A stretch of DNA of 64,000 bases, from positions 44,184,001 to 44,248,000 of the forward strand of contig CM048553.1 of NCBI GenBank assembly GCA_026413225.1. The letters run 5' to 3'. Shown here piece by piece: positions 50,233 to 63,164 of the stretch; position 1 is the first letter of the stretch, and the number at the start of each line of letters is the position of its first letter. The DNA is from Otis tarda. Lineage: Eukaryota; Chordata; Aves; Otidiformes; Otididae. The notes under the pieces were generated by a model. The model saw only the letters and a list, made by a program, of their open reading frames with translations, was not told the DNA's origin and searched no databases. A program made the position numbers and the translations under genes.

Positions 50233-53200
50233 CATCCAGAGATTTCAGTTAATTGCTTTGTCGCTTACTGACTTTAAAATTTTGCACAGGGTTTCTACAG
50301 TGAGTGTACAGTAGAATTGATAAATGTGAGACTATCTTCTGCCTTATCAGAATGTACTACAGGTGCACAACAGAGGACATCAAAGGATATTAGTTCCCTC
50401 ATGCCTGTCATCTGAGAAATAATAACTTTTGTTTGTCGCAAGAAATCTAAACTCAGTTGGTAATATTACAGAAAGACTGAGAAGTTCACTTAAGATCACA
50501 GTACAGCTGCAGAGTTTCATAGTTTAAAAACGAATGCTCTAGAGTGAAAACCCAACAAAACCCAATAGTTCACTATCTCTGAGTGACTTCAAATTTCTCG
50601 GAAGATATTTCATTAAAAAAAAAAAATATCAACCAAAAAAGCAGGTATTGTCCTACTCTCCTGCTGCATCCAAAGATGACACAACGTGTTGGCTTGATGA
50701 TCTCTTTCCATGTCCTTATCTTACTAATAACTGAACATGCTCAAGAAATTCTGCTGAACATATTGCCTATTGCCAATCTCCAGAGGCAAGTATAGTGATG
50801 TCCTCCAGCACATCACTAGAGCAGACAGGAGAAGAAATAAAAATCATGCTTTGTGAGAGAGAAACAAATATGCCAGACCGATTAAAAAAAAAAAAAAAAT
50901 CAAACAAAGCAGAAAAAGTATGCTTTCTAACTCAACATTCTCAATCCCAAGAAGACCCCAACAGTTCTGCACACAGTAACTGAGCTGCTCCATCTGTTCA
51001 GAAGAATTGCAAAAATCTCATTAGAACTGCCCCATTTGACAAGTTTGAGATTCATTCTTCAGTATCTTTTATCTTTCTACCCTTTTTACTAAGACTAACT
51101 GTAGTCTCTGCCTATACTGGGGCTATTCAAGTTTAGAAAAATGGAAATACTATTTTCATGGATGCCCCAGTCCACTATGAAGTTTCAAATAGCTTTTGCT
51201 TTTGACGAAGTCTATAGATAGCTGCTGTGTGTTACAATTAATGGTGAACAAACAAATAATTATTGAAACAGAAATCAATATATAAGAGCTCTGGTTTCAT
51301 AATTCAACTTATTTTTCTCACTGAACACATTTATCTACAGCAGACCTTCTGATCTCTTTCCATTTCCATTGCTACTTAAAAGTGAATTTCAATTTTATTA
51401 ACAAAACATCTTTTTCCCCAAGCTTTTTCCTCAAGACAAACATCTTCCTGATTTGCCTCATCTGAAGCAATAAGGACAATCTTTTGAATGGCATATTTGA
51501 AAATTCTCAAAAGCAGTGCACTGGAGCTGCCCTGGAAAGGAATCAGAGCAGCAGATATCTTTGTGATACTGCTAATGATGAAGAAGTGTTTACACTGTAG
51601 GTGGCTACTATAATCACCTCAATCAATTATATTCTGTGCTAAACTGAGACTTCATTAGCTACATTCTTTGAGACTTTATTTTTAACTAATAAGTGAAAAT
51701 TCTGCTCATTACCTAGAATTGATTGCTAATACCTAACCTAGTGCTACACTCCAACGAGTCACAGAACTTTGGCACTGGTGATAAACATCAGTTCTCTGTT
51801 TATATGGTGACAATATTCACATTTATACGGATTATAGCAAGGGCAAATTGGAGTAGATCTGTGGTCTGAAGGGAGTATGTACAACCCAAGACTGATTCAT
51901 AGCATTTTAAGAACATGTAAGAACAAAGTTGACTCACTAATGTTTTGAGAATATCAGTCCATCTAGCTTTGTGTTTAAACAGTCACTGCAATTCACACCA
52001 CAGTAATACAAGTGTTTTCTGAGTAAGTTTATCTTATTACAAAAGTGATGAAACTTACTCAGGGTATGTGTAAAAAGGATAGCTGTGAATTTCTTGAGTG
52101 CTTTAAACACTGAAGAACTACTATCATTGATCTGAGCTTTTACAGAGGATTAACCAATCTCTCTTCCCCTTTGGTGAAAAGGCTTCTTCCTCCTGATCAA
52201 GTCAAACACTTACTTCTGTTTTCTATCTCTACCTTCTCTGGAAATTATTCCAGTTTTGTTTCAGTATGGCTGGAAGATACTATTTTATTGCAATTTCACT
52301 TTTTTTTTTAATCTGTATAGGAAAATATTTAAATACAATGTTTCATTCTAATAATCCAGCTGCAATGTCTTAAGCCTATTAACACTGCTAAATCACACCA
52401 TTTTATTGATGCTATGTGGCAAAAAACCCCAAACTAAACAAAATCGATCACTACTACTTTTGTTAATGTGAAATCACAGTGTTACTACTACATCAGAAAT
52501 GTGAAGATTACTTCTAAAGATTATCTTTGCATACATAAAGTAAAATACATAGCTTGAGCTTGTTAAACAATCTATATGTTAAAAAAAAATTAAAAAGAGA
52601 TAGAAAAAAAAAACTTAAGGGGACTGGGGATTATTTGTCCACTTATAATCATGTACCCCTAATCCTGAGGTAGTCCAGTTTCCAAATGGGCCTCAAAGCA
52701 AATGGGAAGACAGGCTAACAAAACTTCCTCAATCAGACCCTCAAAGGGAGCTAGGGCTTGATTAATAAATGGGACTCAACATCTATGCTCAACATTTTGC
52801 TGCTCTGATTTCTTGCAGAATTCGCCACTTCAGAAACTACCTGAGGTTCCTTGAACATTCACTAGCAGAGCAATGTGTGCCAAACTTCCATCTCAACATC
52901 CAGCTACCACTGAGGCATCCTAACCACAGTGTGAAGGAAATATGTTCACATAAAAATGTATGCTTCATCTGCAGCCACAGGTATTTATGTAATTTAGGAG
53001 CAGTAGAACAAGCTCTGAAGTGAGGAACTGATACATGTTCTCTTCCATACTCTTACTGGTGTGACAATAGCATTTTTAACGGGGAAACTGGGTCCAGCCG
53101 CCTCCTTCAGATCTGGTTTGGAGAGAATGAAAGTGAAGAAAGGCCTTTCCGCCAAAGTGCCTTAAATATGCATTTGATCTTTTTTCCTTAAAGATCTATA

Positions 53201-54968
53201 TTCCAACACTTAAAAAAAAAATGATAAGAAAGTACTCAAATTTATACCTGCTTCTGTTTGCCTATAAAGACTGCACTGGCACATACACAAAACATGTAAG
53301 TGCCAATTTTCCAGGAATTAAACACAAAGTAAAATGCTCTCTCCTCCCCATGCAGATAAGTTTTCTACTTTCCAGAACATGTTTCACTGTACAACAGGAT
53401 CTGACTGTATGATCAGTAATATTTGTGTTTTCACCCCTCAACAGCCTAGGATTCAGGTCCACAAGTATTTCCAGCACAACATTGCCTAGCTGTGATTTAG
53501 GATTGCTCTGTCAGATGTTACATTTCATAGAAGGAGAATACAGAAAGGCTGCCAGAGCCCGGAAGTTGGAACAGTGTTTGTAAAGTGATTCTAAATGCCA
53601 AGGCAGCTAGAATATTTCATTCCTCTCTGTTTCTTTCCTCTTCCTTCCTGAGAAATTTCCACTATGCAGCCCAAGAAGTCTAATCGTTACCTGAGGCTAT
53701 ATCTATGTACTCAGCCTAATTAGTCAAAAATATAGCACTAAATTCTTCCCAAGCCTGCAATTAAGGCACCACATCAGTCTTAGTCAATAACATCATTCTG
53801 CTTGTTTTTCATCCTGGAATAAAGAGAAAGTGATGGACAGGTAGTCCTGGAGTCTAATCCTCTTTAATCCCACAGACTCTAGTCTAAGGAAATGAGGATG
53901 CACACTTTTCCTTGCTGTCCTGCTATGTCTCACCCCTGACTTGGAGCAATCAGCTCCAAGAGATCACTGATTAGCATCTATGCTTTTTGGTCCTCCTAAG
54001 TTCTTACTACCAGGAGTTAGTAACCAACTACATGGACAGCTAAACACTAGCAGCTGAATAGAAACTATCACCTGTTTTGATACAGATTTATAAAAGTGAT
54101 TTACAAACCATGGCCACAAAATAGCGATGCAAACATCAGGGACCCCATATCCTCATGATATTCAGTCATTCATAATCTATGAAGCATAAGCTAAAATTCA
54201 ACTCTAATGGTGGAGAATGGACATAAGTTTCAGCAGGGCTGAGTTTGGTATAGGTCTTGAAATAATTAACCTCTTATTGGTTTCTTCGTTAAGACAGAAG
54301 AATTCTACAAAGATGTAAGCAGAGACTTTTACCACATTGCAGACTCATCTCACTTTTTGTGCCATCTCACTTGAGATCAGAGCTCTATTGTTTGCTTGCT
54401 AGACCTTTTAATTAGTCATGGCTTTTGGAAAGCCTAAATTACCCTGGTGATGAGGAAGAACTAGTAGAGTGAGGAAAAAAAGGCTCAGCACCTTTACCTG
54501 CATGTGCTCTGACTTTTATCCCTCTTCTTTCCCACTCCGGTGCACCCATGTAACGGAATGTGAAGAGGAGCTGCAGTACTGCTGCAGTCCCAACGGATGA
54601 CAGCTATTCTGAGGACTTTGATGAGCTCAGTGTTTAAGTGCTGCAGACCCAGGTGACAAAATACTCAATTCTGAATGCTAATCATGTACAGAAGTCAATT
54701 AGCAAGGGCACTAGCTGCAAAGTTTGACCACTGGTGAGTATAGTGACTTGGATCAGTTTGACCCTGCTCTCTTATTCACCCTTTATTAATTTTGTGGTGA
54801 AATTCAAAATAGTATCATTCAGCCTTTGCACCGCAGTGTAGTAAAACTGACTTGCAGTTGTTTTTTAATTATTTCCACTTCCATTCTAGAGCAATGACAG
54901 CCTAGCACATAAAAAAAAACCAAAAACAAACAAAAAAAACCCACACCAAAAAGGAGAGGAGGACTTAC
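48077..54968 (-). other. GADL1: GADL1 intron (6.9 kb)
   Basis: Between the donor gtaagt below 54969 and the acceptor aatag above 48076. It is AT-rich, with an A30 tract at 50199-50228 and several shorter A or T tracts. I see no recognisable transposable element, RNA gene or extra exon in nearly 7 kb, in contrast to the repeat-rich larger intron. Confidence 0.82.
50199..50228. repeat. A30 homopolymer
   Basis: Uninterrupted run of 30 A between tgctattt and gctacatcc. No retroposed body was identified on its 5' side. Confidence 0.9.
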
Positions 54969-55050
54969 AGAGTTGTCTTTCACCAGAAAAGCACAGCACT
55001 GGATTCCTGCCAACAGCATTTTATGGGGATTCCAGGCGACAGAGTCAGCC
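54969..55050 (-). CDS. GADL1: GADL1 exon with the PLP-binding lysine (82 bp)
   Basis: One base completing an Arg codon, then 27 codons: the exon starts ADSVAWNPHKMLLAGIQCC and ends AFLVKDNS. The lysine in NPHK (codon 55022-55020) is the residue that forms the Schiff base with pyridoxal phosphate in this enzyme family, so the catalytic core is intact. The acceptor is ataaatttcacag. The donor is TCT|gtaagt, a poor exon end rescued by a perfect intron start. Phase 2 at the start and phase 0 at the end match the exons at 55306-55370 and 47877-48076. Confidence 0.97.
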
Positions 55051-55305
55051 CTGTGAAATTTATAAACAGAGAAACGGAGATGGAAATTGCACCTATAATC
55101 ATGGATACTTGGGAATCAAAAATGGCCAAACACAATCTAAGCAGACAAATCAAATTTCTCTTTTTTTCCTCCACAAACCTATAGGTTCAGAAATCTCTCC
55201 AATTAATAGTAACATGTATTTTGGAAAATGTAATTCTCTGGGAGGCCAATAGGCCACACAACTTTCATCTCAGTCACTGGTAAATGTGCCCATGAACTAA
55301 CTTAC
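55051..55305 (-). other. GADL1: GADL1 short intron (255 bp)
   Basis: Runs from the donor gtaagt below 55306 to the acceptor cacag above 55050. It is a minimal intron compared with its kilobase-scale neighbours and holds no repeat. Confidence 0.9.
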
Positions 55306-55370
55306 CTGTGGATGCCATGAAGAAGTCTGCAATGCTTCCTTGATAACAAAGCCGAGCCACCCCAAGAAGC
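55306..55370 (-). CDS. GADL1: GADL1, first exon seen in the window (65 bp)
   Basis: Twenty-one codons and two bases: it starts ASWGGSALLSRKHCRLLHGI and ends in His plus the first two bases of an Arg codon. This is the conserved A-W-G-G segment just before the PLP lysine; in the family the preceding Asp/Ala pair contacts the cofactor pyridine ring. The acceptor is aaatgttccaccag and the donor is CAG|gtaagt. It starts in phase 0, so the upstream exon should end with a complete codon (family pattern ...LWLHVD). That exon and all earlier ones were not found between 55371 and 64000 and probably lie outside. About 300 N-terminal residues are therefore missing here. Confidence 0.94.
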
Positions 55371-56794
55371 CTGGTGGAACATTTACAGAGACAAGATAAT
55401 ATTATCTGCATAAAGTTCTTTCAATAATGCTTCAACTAATAATTCCTGATTATGTTTTATCCAATTTAAAACTTAATTTACTACATTGTCAGTGGGCTGA
55501 ATTTTGTCTTTAGTATCATTTACTCAAACAAAGATGGCAGCCTGGGGCTATGCCTGAAATAGAGGAGCTGATGGCTTGTGCCACTATGTGAGCCACAAAC
55601 TACACTGTTTCTTCTGTGTAAGCAAGAGCATGAACTGAATTGTCCCTGCATGATCAGACTCATTCCTGATACTGACTCAGAGTTGCTTCCTTTCCCCCAG
55701 CCTAAATCTAAGCAGTGGGAGCAGAAAGCCTCATTTTGCATATCTTCCTCCTGATAGCTCTTTCCTTTGCAAGACATTCACGAGGGCAGTTGAGGATAGA
55801 ATGATAACCTCCACCAATTGCAAAGTCCAGGCTCAGATTTTTCCACAAAGTTTGGATATGAAAGGCAAAGTCAGTGAGTAGGCAATAGCAGCATTTCTGT
55901 TACCAGCAATCTAACTGATGTTAAAATGGAGTAAGACTTGCCACATCACCCTCAGGTCATCTAAGAAGTAGGTGTGTGGTCTAAGAATCATTTAGGCCTT
56001 CTCTGTAGTGAGGAACTCTACACTGAAACTCCTTATTGACTGTCATCTTATCTATTCCAGATACCTGTCTTTGGGTGACATCTTCGGCAGATGTCTCTCT
56101 CCATGGACTATAGAAGGAACCCAGGCAACAAGATTATATTAGCCACGTTTAGCTTCTGGGCAACTGGAGTCAGGGAAGGTGATTCTCATCCATGAATTCT
56201 GCAAGGATTGGATTTCACCCACCAGCTGCTATGAATCTTCAGTTCTCAAACAACATTTGTCCATGGGGGCGTCGTGGTGAGAACACACAACAAACAGTAG
56301 GCATGTCATACAGTGCATTCGAGAAATTAAGTACCAAGAAAAAAAGGATTTTCAATGTTCATGCAGGCAGAACCCACTAAAACAAATTCCTGTGACATAA
56401 GAAAAGCTCCTCAGAGACACACAGGAGGCATCGGTCCACCAAACACACTTGGATTCAGCTTATTTGGGGGAAAAAAAAAAAAAAAAATCATAAATTTTGG
56501 GCTAATGAAGAAGAAATCACTGATGTGAAGATTCATGATCTAAGCATGGAGAACATACGCTTGTTTGGCTTTTGTTCTTTTTTTTCCTTGAAAGAAACAG
56601 ATGCGATAGCTGATCTACAAATTTAGCATCAGTATTTGCTCCACAGGCCATACATTAGGAATAAGATCTGCTATCTCTGGGAGGCAGGAACTGTAAAGGC
56701 TCACAAGGGAAATGAAAGGTTAATAACTCATCTTAACATGTGTCATTCTCATTAACGCAGTACATTAATGCACCACATCATATTTTATGTTGTC

Positions 56795-56925
56795 ATGCTC
56801 ACAACACCCTTGCTGAGGAAAGGGCTGCTGCTCAATCTACAGGTGGGACTTAAGGCAGGAAATTATTTGTCTCAAACTTCATAGTAATCCTGTAATAGAA
56901 CCACAACTTGAAATTGGGTTTCTCC
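56795..56925 (+). repeat. MIR-like SINE 3' remnant
   Basis: The landmark order resembles the 3' half of a MIR: tgctcacaacacccttgctgagg, a ctacaggtgggactta block, ggcaggaaattatttgtctc, and a cataatcctg/accacaacttgaa block. It is strongly decayed and based on collinear landmarks only. Confidence 0.4.
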
Positions 56926-57289
56926 AGCTAGCTCTAATTAGCCATTCAATAAAATGGGCAATCAAACTGATCTTCCTGTTCACAGACAGATTTTACTCTT
57001 CTCATTCTATGATAAAGTCAAAACAGTCACAAAGTTATTCCCTGATTTCCATAATTCATAAGCAACCCATTGAAATATAATAAATCTTTTAAAAATTTGC
57101 ATCCAAAGGTGTCTATGTGTGAAAAAGTTGACATTTTCACACTGTCTCTGAAAAACAGGACTGGAAAGGCCCTCAAGGGGTCATCTCAACAGTGTGCCAC
57201 TCCCAAAGGCAGGATTAGCCATAGTCACTTCTGCCAAACACTGGTCTTTTCCAGAGATTATTAATCAATGAACGCATCCAGCTTGTGAT

Positions 57290-57460
57290 TAGAATCATAG
57301 AATGGTTAGGGTTGGAAGGGACCTTCAAAGGTCATCTAGTCCAACCCCCCTGCAAGGAGCAGGGACATCCCCAACCAGATCAGGTTGCTCATAGCCTCAT
57401 CCAGCCTGGCCTTGAATGTTTCCAGGGACAGGGCCTCCACCACCTTTCTGGGCAACCTGA
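57290..57460 (-). mobile_element. CR1 LINE 3' tail fragment
   Basis: Minus-strand CR1 3' end with inverted tail agaatcatagaatggttagg, ccttcaaaggtcatctagtc, caaggagcagggacatcccc and a 5' break after tttctgggcaacctg. TGATTAG occurs at 57286-57292 and again at 57467-57473, close to both ends. It might be a target duplication, although CR1 insertions often lack one. Confidence 0.92.
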
Positions 57461-57984
57461 AACCTTTGATTAGCATCAAAGTGAAAAATAAGATGCAGAG
57501 AGACATCAACAATTGCTGCCTCCACAGCGCTATTGACAAGGCTTTCTGCCTTTGTTTTAAAAACTACTGCTGGAGATCTGGAAGAGAGGGATGATAGTAA
57601 CGGAGCTCCAGGCATCTCCACCACCTCTCAGTCTTTCCTTGAGCCACAGTACTATGAGATGAATTTGTGCTCTGTGCTTCCTCACCCAGTTCAAAGACCA
57701 AGCACTTAGGGATCCAGGGCCAGCAAAAACCAAAAAATGAATGAGAAGGGATCTAAGAAGATTGAATATCACTGGCTTTGTCTGTTTTTAAGGACTTCTA
57801 ATGACTGAGGCTGCACAACTTAACCACTTAATTTGTGTTTAACAATAACAACCGCTAAGGACTGAAAAATGTCAGTCCTAAACAGTGTTACCTCTTGTCA
57901 TACCTGCAGTGGTCAGGGGAACAGCTTATTCCTTTTCTTTTTGCAGCAGTTTTTAAAGCATCTGTAGACTATTATATATCATCT

Positions 57985-58770
57985 GCTTGTCTTTTCTAGG
58001 TTAAATAACATCAGTGCTTCCGGTCTTTCCTCACTGGTCACAATTTCTGGGTATGGTTCTGTTTATCCTCACTGCTCTACATTTTTCTAATGTTTCTCCT
58101 ATAGATCCTTAACCTTCTTGAAATGTAGCTTTTTATTTCAACACAATCTAGATAAAGCAGATGGAGCACCAAGCAGAGAGACAATTATTTCATGTATCTT
58201 TATTCCATTCTGAAAGACACTGAAACCTATTTGAAAATGCTTACGATCACTGATTTGTGATGTACCGCAAACTCCAGATCTTTTTCTGAAGATCTGCTGT
58301 CTAGTCAACAATCCCCAGCCTGTCTTTATGCAGTTAATTTTTACAGCTTAAACCTAGAGCACTATCTTTATTGAACTATAGCCTAGTTTTTCCACTTTTT
58401 TTCTCCAAACTGTCAAGATCTCTTTGATCTCCAATCTTGTCCTCCCACCACCTCTTGCAGTTTTATGTCATCTTCAAATTTAGTCAGTGTATTCTTTTTC
58501 ATCCAAGTTATTAATGAAAACACTCACATAACTTCTAACCTAGAATGGATATCTGTGGAATGCTACTCAAAATTTCTCCCCTTTCAGTGAACCACTGGTA
58601 ACCGCTCTCTGAGTATCATTTTCCATCCAGGTTTTCACTCACTGCACAGCTGCAGCCTGGTAATGTTTCTCTGGCTTTCAGATGAGATGTTGCCAAGACA
58701 TAATAAAGTTAACTGCTTCTCCTCCATCCATGAGACAAGGAAGGTGAATTGATCAAACTAGATTGAAACA
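57985..58770 (-). mobile_element. Ancient CR1/L3-like LINE fragment
   Basis: Minus-strand, heavily decayed ORF2 region recognisable by collinear blocks. In plus-strand order these are a finger like tctttcctcactggtcac, an agatctttttctgaagatctgctg block, ccaaactgtcaagatctctttg, a tttatgtcatcttcaaattt block (the TKL-region of the RT), ttattaatgaaaacactcac, and accactggtaaccgctctctgag. No frame remains open. It appears much older than the bird-specific CR1 copies. The ends are approximate. Confidence 0.65.
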
Positions 58771-59191
58771 TTTTGTTTATGACCAATCCAGCTGGGAGCA
58801 ATGCAGACTGGCTCAAAAGACAAAGATTATTATTATAACTGTGTCCCATGCAAGGTAATTGCTAGCTAGATATGAGAAAATGGCTGTGTTTCATATGCAA
58901 CAAACTGCTTATAGCTGAATGACAGAGTTCGCAGTGTGATTAAACTAACTAGCTAAGCACGGGCTAATAGGTCAAAGCTGATTTTCTGTATTAGTCTAGC
59001 CATAGGAAAAAAAAGTCAAAGTAAGGACTAGCAAGGAAGAAATACACATATATAGTATTCAAAGCTACATGAACATAACCCATGACATACATAAGTGCCA
59101 GAGCTTCAGTGCACATTCATGATGCATTAAGAAAAGCATCACAGATGGAAGATAGAATACAATAAGCAACTGGAATGTGTGTATGGATACT

Positions 59192-59779
59192 TGTCCTGGT
59201 TTTGTCTGGGATAGTGTTAATTTTCTGCACAGTAGCTGCTGTGTTTTGGATTTAGTACCGGATTTGGTATGTGAAGAATGTTGATAAATACACTGATGTT
59301 ATGAGCTGTTGCTAAAGAGACCAAGGACACTTTCCAGCTTCCCAGGATTCACTAATGTGCAGGTGCAGGAAGCTGGGAGGGATATAGCCAGTACAGTTGA
59401 CCCAAGCTGACCAAAGAGAGTAATCCATGCCATAAACATCACGCTCAGTATATAATTGGGAGTTGGCCGGGGGGGGCAGTTCTGTCTCACTCCTTTGCTT
59501 GCTGCTTGGTTTCGTTTCTGTGATCACTGCTCAGGACAGGCTGTACCGGTCATTGGGACGTCAGGTGGTGAGAAATTGTGTATTATTTGTTTTATATATT
59601 TGAGTATCCCTATATTTTGTTATTATTGTCATCTTCCTTTGCTGTTCCAGAAAACTGTCTTCATCTCAACCCATGAGTTTCACTGTCTTCCTGATTCTCT
59701 CCCCCATCCCACTAGGGAAGGGGAGGGTGAGCGAGCAGCTGTGTGGTACGAGATTCCCAATTAGGGCTAAACCACAACA
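59192..59779 (+). mobile_element. Solo LTR of an endogenous retrovirus (588 bp)
   Basis: It starts tgtcctggttttgtctgggat and ends ggctaaaccacaaca, i.e. TG...CA ends with short inverted similarity. A TATATAA box lies at 59449-59455. Flanking sequences are atact (59187-59191) before and gtact (59780-59784) after: a 5-bp target duplication with one change, or a perfect 4-bp TACT. No primer binding site or second LTR is present next to it, so it is a solo LTR left by recombination. The ends resemble those of the LTR element at 62211, so both belong to related bird ERV families (ERVL-like by general appearance, class not certain). Confidence 0.85.
59449..59455 (+). promoter_or_regulatory. TATA box of the solo LTR
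   Basis: TATATAA located about 260 bp into the LTR, followed by aattggg. It is the expected position of the U3 promoter, pointing antisense to GADL1. Confidence 0.5.
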
Positions 59780-62383
59780 GTACTGTAATGTGCACAATCT
59801 TGGTTATAGTCTTAGACTTAGACTGCTGAATGGCTCAATTGCTGAGACAGTTTGGGCCTACTGGTATTATCTTCTTAAAATAACTTTTTCCTTAACTCTC
59901 TTTTCCTCTTTAAGTTTATCTCTCACAGGGAGACTATCTACTGTTTATCTTCCTGAAGCCCACTGATTTTATGTTGACGTTCTCCCTTTTGCCCTTCCTG
60001 AGAATCATGAGGTTTATCATTTAATGTTTAATGAAAAGAGTCTCCCTAAGGCAAACATATCAATTTTTGGGGATCAGAAAACATTCTGAAATGAGCTACA
60101 TCAGTGTAAATCTGGAAATAACACCACTGACATTCATATAAGACATTCTTATAAACAGCTCTTGAGACCATTTGCAGTAGACAATCCTGATTCCCATAAA
60201 TGATACACAAGAAGTCCTAAATTAGACAGAACTTTCCCTGTTTTAAAATCTTTGTTTTAATGGTACTATATCCTTTTTCCTCCAAAGTTACATTAGGCCC
60301 AAAAAGCAGTACGCACTTGTTATAAATCAGACTGCATAATGCGTAAATAATTCAAGGAGAAGCCAGGCCTTTCAGAGAAATGTAGATCCTCAAAGCTTTT
60401 GAATATTATATTCTTGCCTATAAGGCTAGAAGGAGGTGGACTTCCTTAAAACAAAGAAAAAAAATCCAACTCTTCACTATGTTTCCTGTACACAAGTTCT
60501 GAATGGCAGATGCCTGGTCTCATTGTATCGTTTCACATAACATTCTAGTAAATCTATTTTTAATGGTAGTGTGAGTGACAAAGGGTCATGTTATGAATTA
60601 CAGTCTGCTCCTTTTACCATAGCACATTTGTATATATATGTATGCCTGATGTCACTTAAATGGAAAGCTTTCAGTCTCTTCCCCATACTCTGTTCCCATA
60701 TAAATACAGCTAGAAACTTTAAACAAAAAATAAAGAAGCAGCCATCCACTCAACTCTTCAGCAGATGGCAAAAGGAAAGATGGAAAAAACACTGACAGAA
60801 CTCCCAAGAACCATTGAGAGGTTCATAACATGAATCAAATCTTAACAGTACGATTGGTTTTCTAGAACATAAACCCAATTTATTACTGTACATTTGTCCT
60901 TCTACCAGGAATCAATTAATATATGACAGCTACAGTCACTATTCAAACAGAAAATTAACCGACATTTTTACCTTAGCTTAACATGAGGCAAAGTTGGAAG
61001 AAGAAAGTTAATTCTTTACAAAACACTATCAACTGCCTGTAAAGTATAGTTCATAATATGGCCCAGGTTCACCCTACCTAACTTTAATTACTCAACTACA
61101 GGAATAGGTTAGGAATAGGTTAGGAGACTACCCATTGTTGTCCTGCAGCCACTGGAGATGGCTCTAGCCACATCCATTCAACTCAACCAAGATCCAACAC
61201 AGATCCATCTTTCCACCAACTATACACAAGACACGCAAGAGACTAGCACCTAATGTGAATGCTGCACTTCTCCTGAAAATCATCTGAGTCATTCTCACCA
61301 GCACAAAACCATGAGGAGGCTTTGCAGACACTTCAAATACTAGGGCTAAATTCTGCATCTTTGCCTTGACGTCAATAAGAAAACTCTTTTGACTCACACA
61401 TACAGAGACCCTATTAATGTCTGTAAGACATTTATTTGAAACAGACATCACTGCCTATGTGATTTATCTTTAAATACTCAACATTAAACACTTTAAAAAT
61501 TTAGAGCAGGTCTAAAAATCTCCATTAACGTCTCCCCAGATTCTCCAATTGTTCTGTGACTTTTAGTCTAGCCATTCTGGATTTGTGGCCTTGCAATGAT
61601 AAAGAGAATGCAATTTTAGAAAATATTACGAGACCTAGTTTTAGAAAGATACATTTACAGCTATTTCAGGTAATAAAAAGACTCAATGATTATTCCAAAA
61701 AGGTTCATGAATGGATTTTAATATCCAAACCTAAAATTAAAAAGAAATAAGAAAATAAAAATTTCTGAACAATTTAGGAAAACATAAGGAGATCTACAAG
61801 AAACTCAAACCTGTAAATATGAAACAGAATAATTTATGACTGATTGAGTCAAAAGTATACCTTTATTTCAGTCTGTATGAACTATACACCACAATTCTAA
61901 TTTGTCCATTCTCCAACAAATTGTGGAAAGAATCTGAAGTTATATTTGTATATAATCACCCTTGAAGCATTTCTAGGAGGTAACAAGAAGGAAGAAGAAA
62001 TTGATTTTTAAATAATTTTGAAATATAACCTGACAATGACAAAACAGCTTTCACTGCTTGTCACAACCAAATTGCTTGCTGGTTTTCAACACATGGAACA
62101 GAGACAAATCAGAATGTATTTCTGTACGCTATGCAAAAAGAAAATAAATGTTACTAGAACTCAACTTACTTGTACACAGAAATATCAACAGTCAAAGAAA
62201 ACTAACAATTTGTCGTGGTTTTGTTAGTGAGGGGGGGCCTAAGGTGGTAGCTTCTGTAGGAAACTGCTAGAAGTCGCTCCCCTTTGTTTAGTGGACTCGG
62301 CCGGGCCTAGGGCGGACCTGCTGCTGGCCAAAGTCGAGCGGATTGGTAGCAGAATGTCCCGTGATAACGCCTCTGCGATAACG

Positions 62384-62390
62384 TATTTAA
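62384..62390 (+). promoter_or_regulatory. Probable TATA box of the 5' LTR
   Basis: TATTTAA, about 175 bp into the LTR, followed by an A13 and GA-rich tract. The same box is present in the 3' LTR. Its assignment is positional. Confidence 0.5.
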
Positions 62391-63164
62391 GAAGGGGAAA
62401 ACAGGAAAAAAAAAAAAAGAGAAGAGAAGATGTGAAGAAGCTGAGCAGGGGCGGAGGCGCAGAGGGGGAGGCGCAGGCCTCATGGGCCTTGCAGGCCTCA
62501 CCCTCTGGCCTCTCGCCAGGCAGCCGACTGGGCCCGACTTGGTCCGGCCCGGCTGCAAGAAGTGGAAAGGAGATGAGAAGTGAATAAGATGTAAAAAAGA
62601 TCCTGAGAGACATCTACCAGCCTGTTGAGAGGAACGGCTGCAGACGCCAAGGTCAGTTCAGAAAGGAGGGGAGGAGTAATGCGGCTCCTGGCCAAGATTC
62701 CCCTGCAGCCTGTGGTGACGACCATGGTGGAGCAGGTTGTCCCCCTGCAGCCCATGGAGGTCCACAGAGGAGCAGAGATCCACTTGGAGCCCGTGAAGGA
62801 CCCCGTACCGGGGGAGGTGGATGCCTGAAGGCGGCTGTGGCCCGTGGAGGGCCCGCTGGGACAGCCGTTCTGGAGAGACTGTACTCCGTGGAAGAGATGA
62901 CCCACGCCGGAGCAGTTTCGTGAAGGACTGCGGCCCGTGGGAGGGACCCCACAATGGAGCAGAGGAGCAATGTGAGGAGTTCTTCCCCCGACCATGAAGC
63001 AGCGGCATGAAACAACATATGATGAACTGACTGCAACCCCCATTCCCTCTTCCCCCTGTGCCGCTCAGGGGGGGAAGGTAGTAGAGATAATGTTAAGTTT
63101 GGGAAGAGGGAGGGGTGGATGGAGGTTATCTTGTTCTCTGTCTCATTATCCTGCTGTTTGTAGT

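Larger units (their letters stand above)
55371..62210 (-). other. GADL1: GADL1 upstream intron, part
   Basis: Intron 5' of the first visible exon, continuing past the window end. It contains a MIR-like remnant, a CR1 tail, an ancient CR1/L3-like fragment, a solo LTR and a young LTR element, listed separately. The stretches 55371-56794, 56926-57289, 58771-59191 and 59780-62210 are AT-rich with no gene or repeat that I recognise, apart from an A15-plus tract near 56470-56487 and a doubled aggaataggtt near 61100. Confidence 0.75.

Noticed and set aside
62498..63043. 181-codon minus-strand open frame
   Set aside because: It lies fully inside the LTR, antisense to it. The translation has no known motif and reflects the GC-rich, stop-poor composition of the R region.
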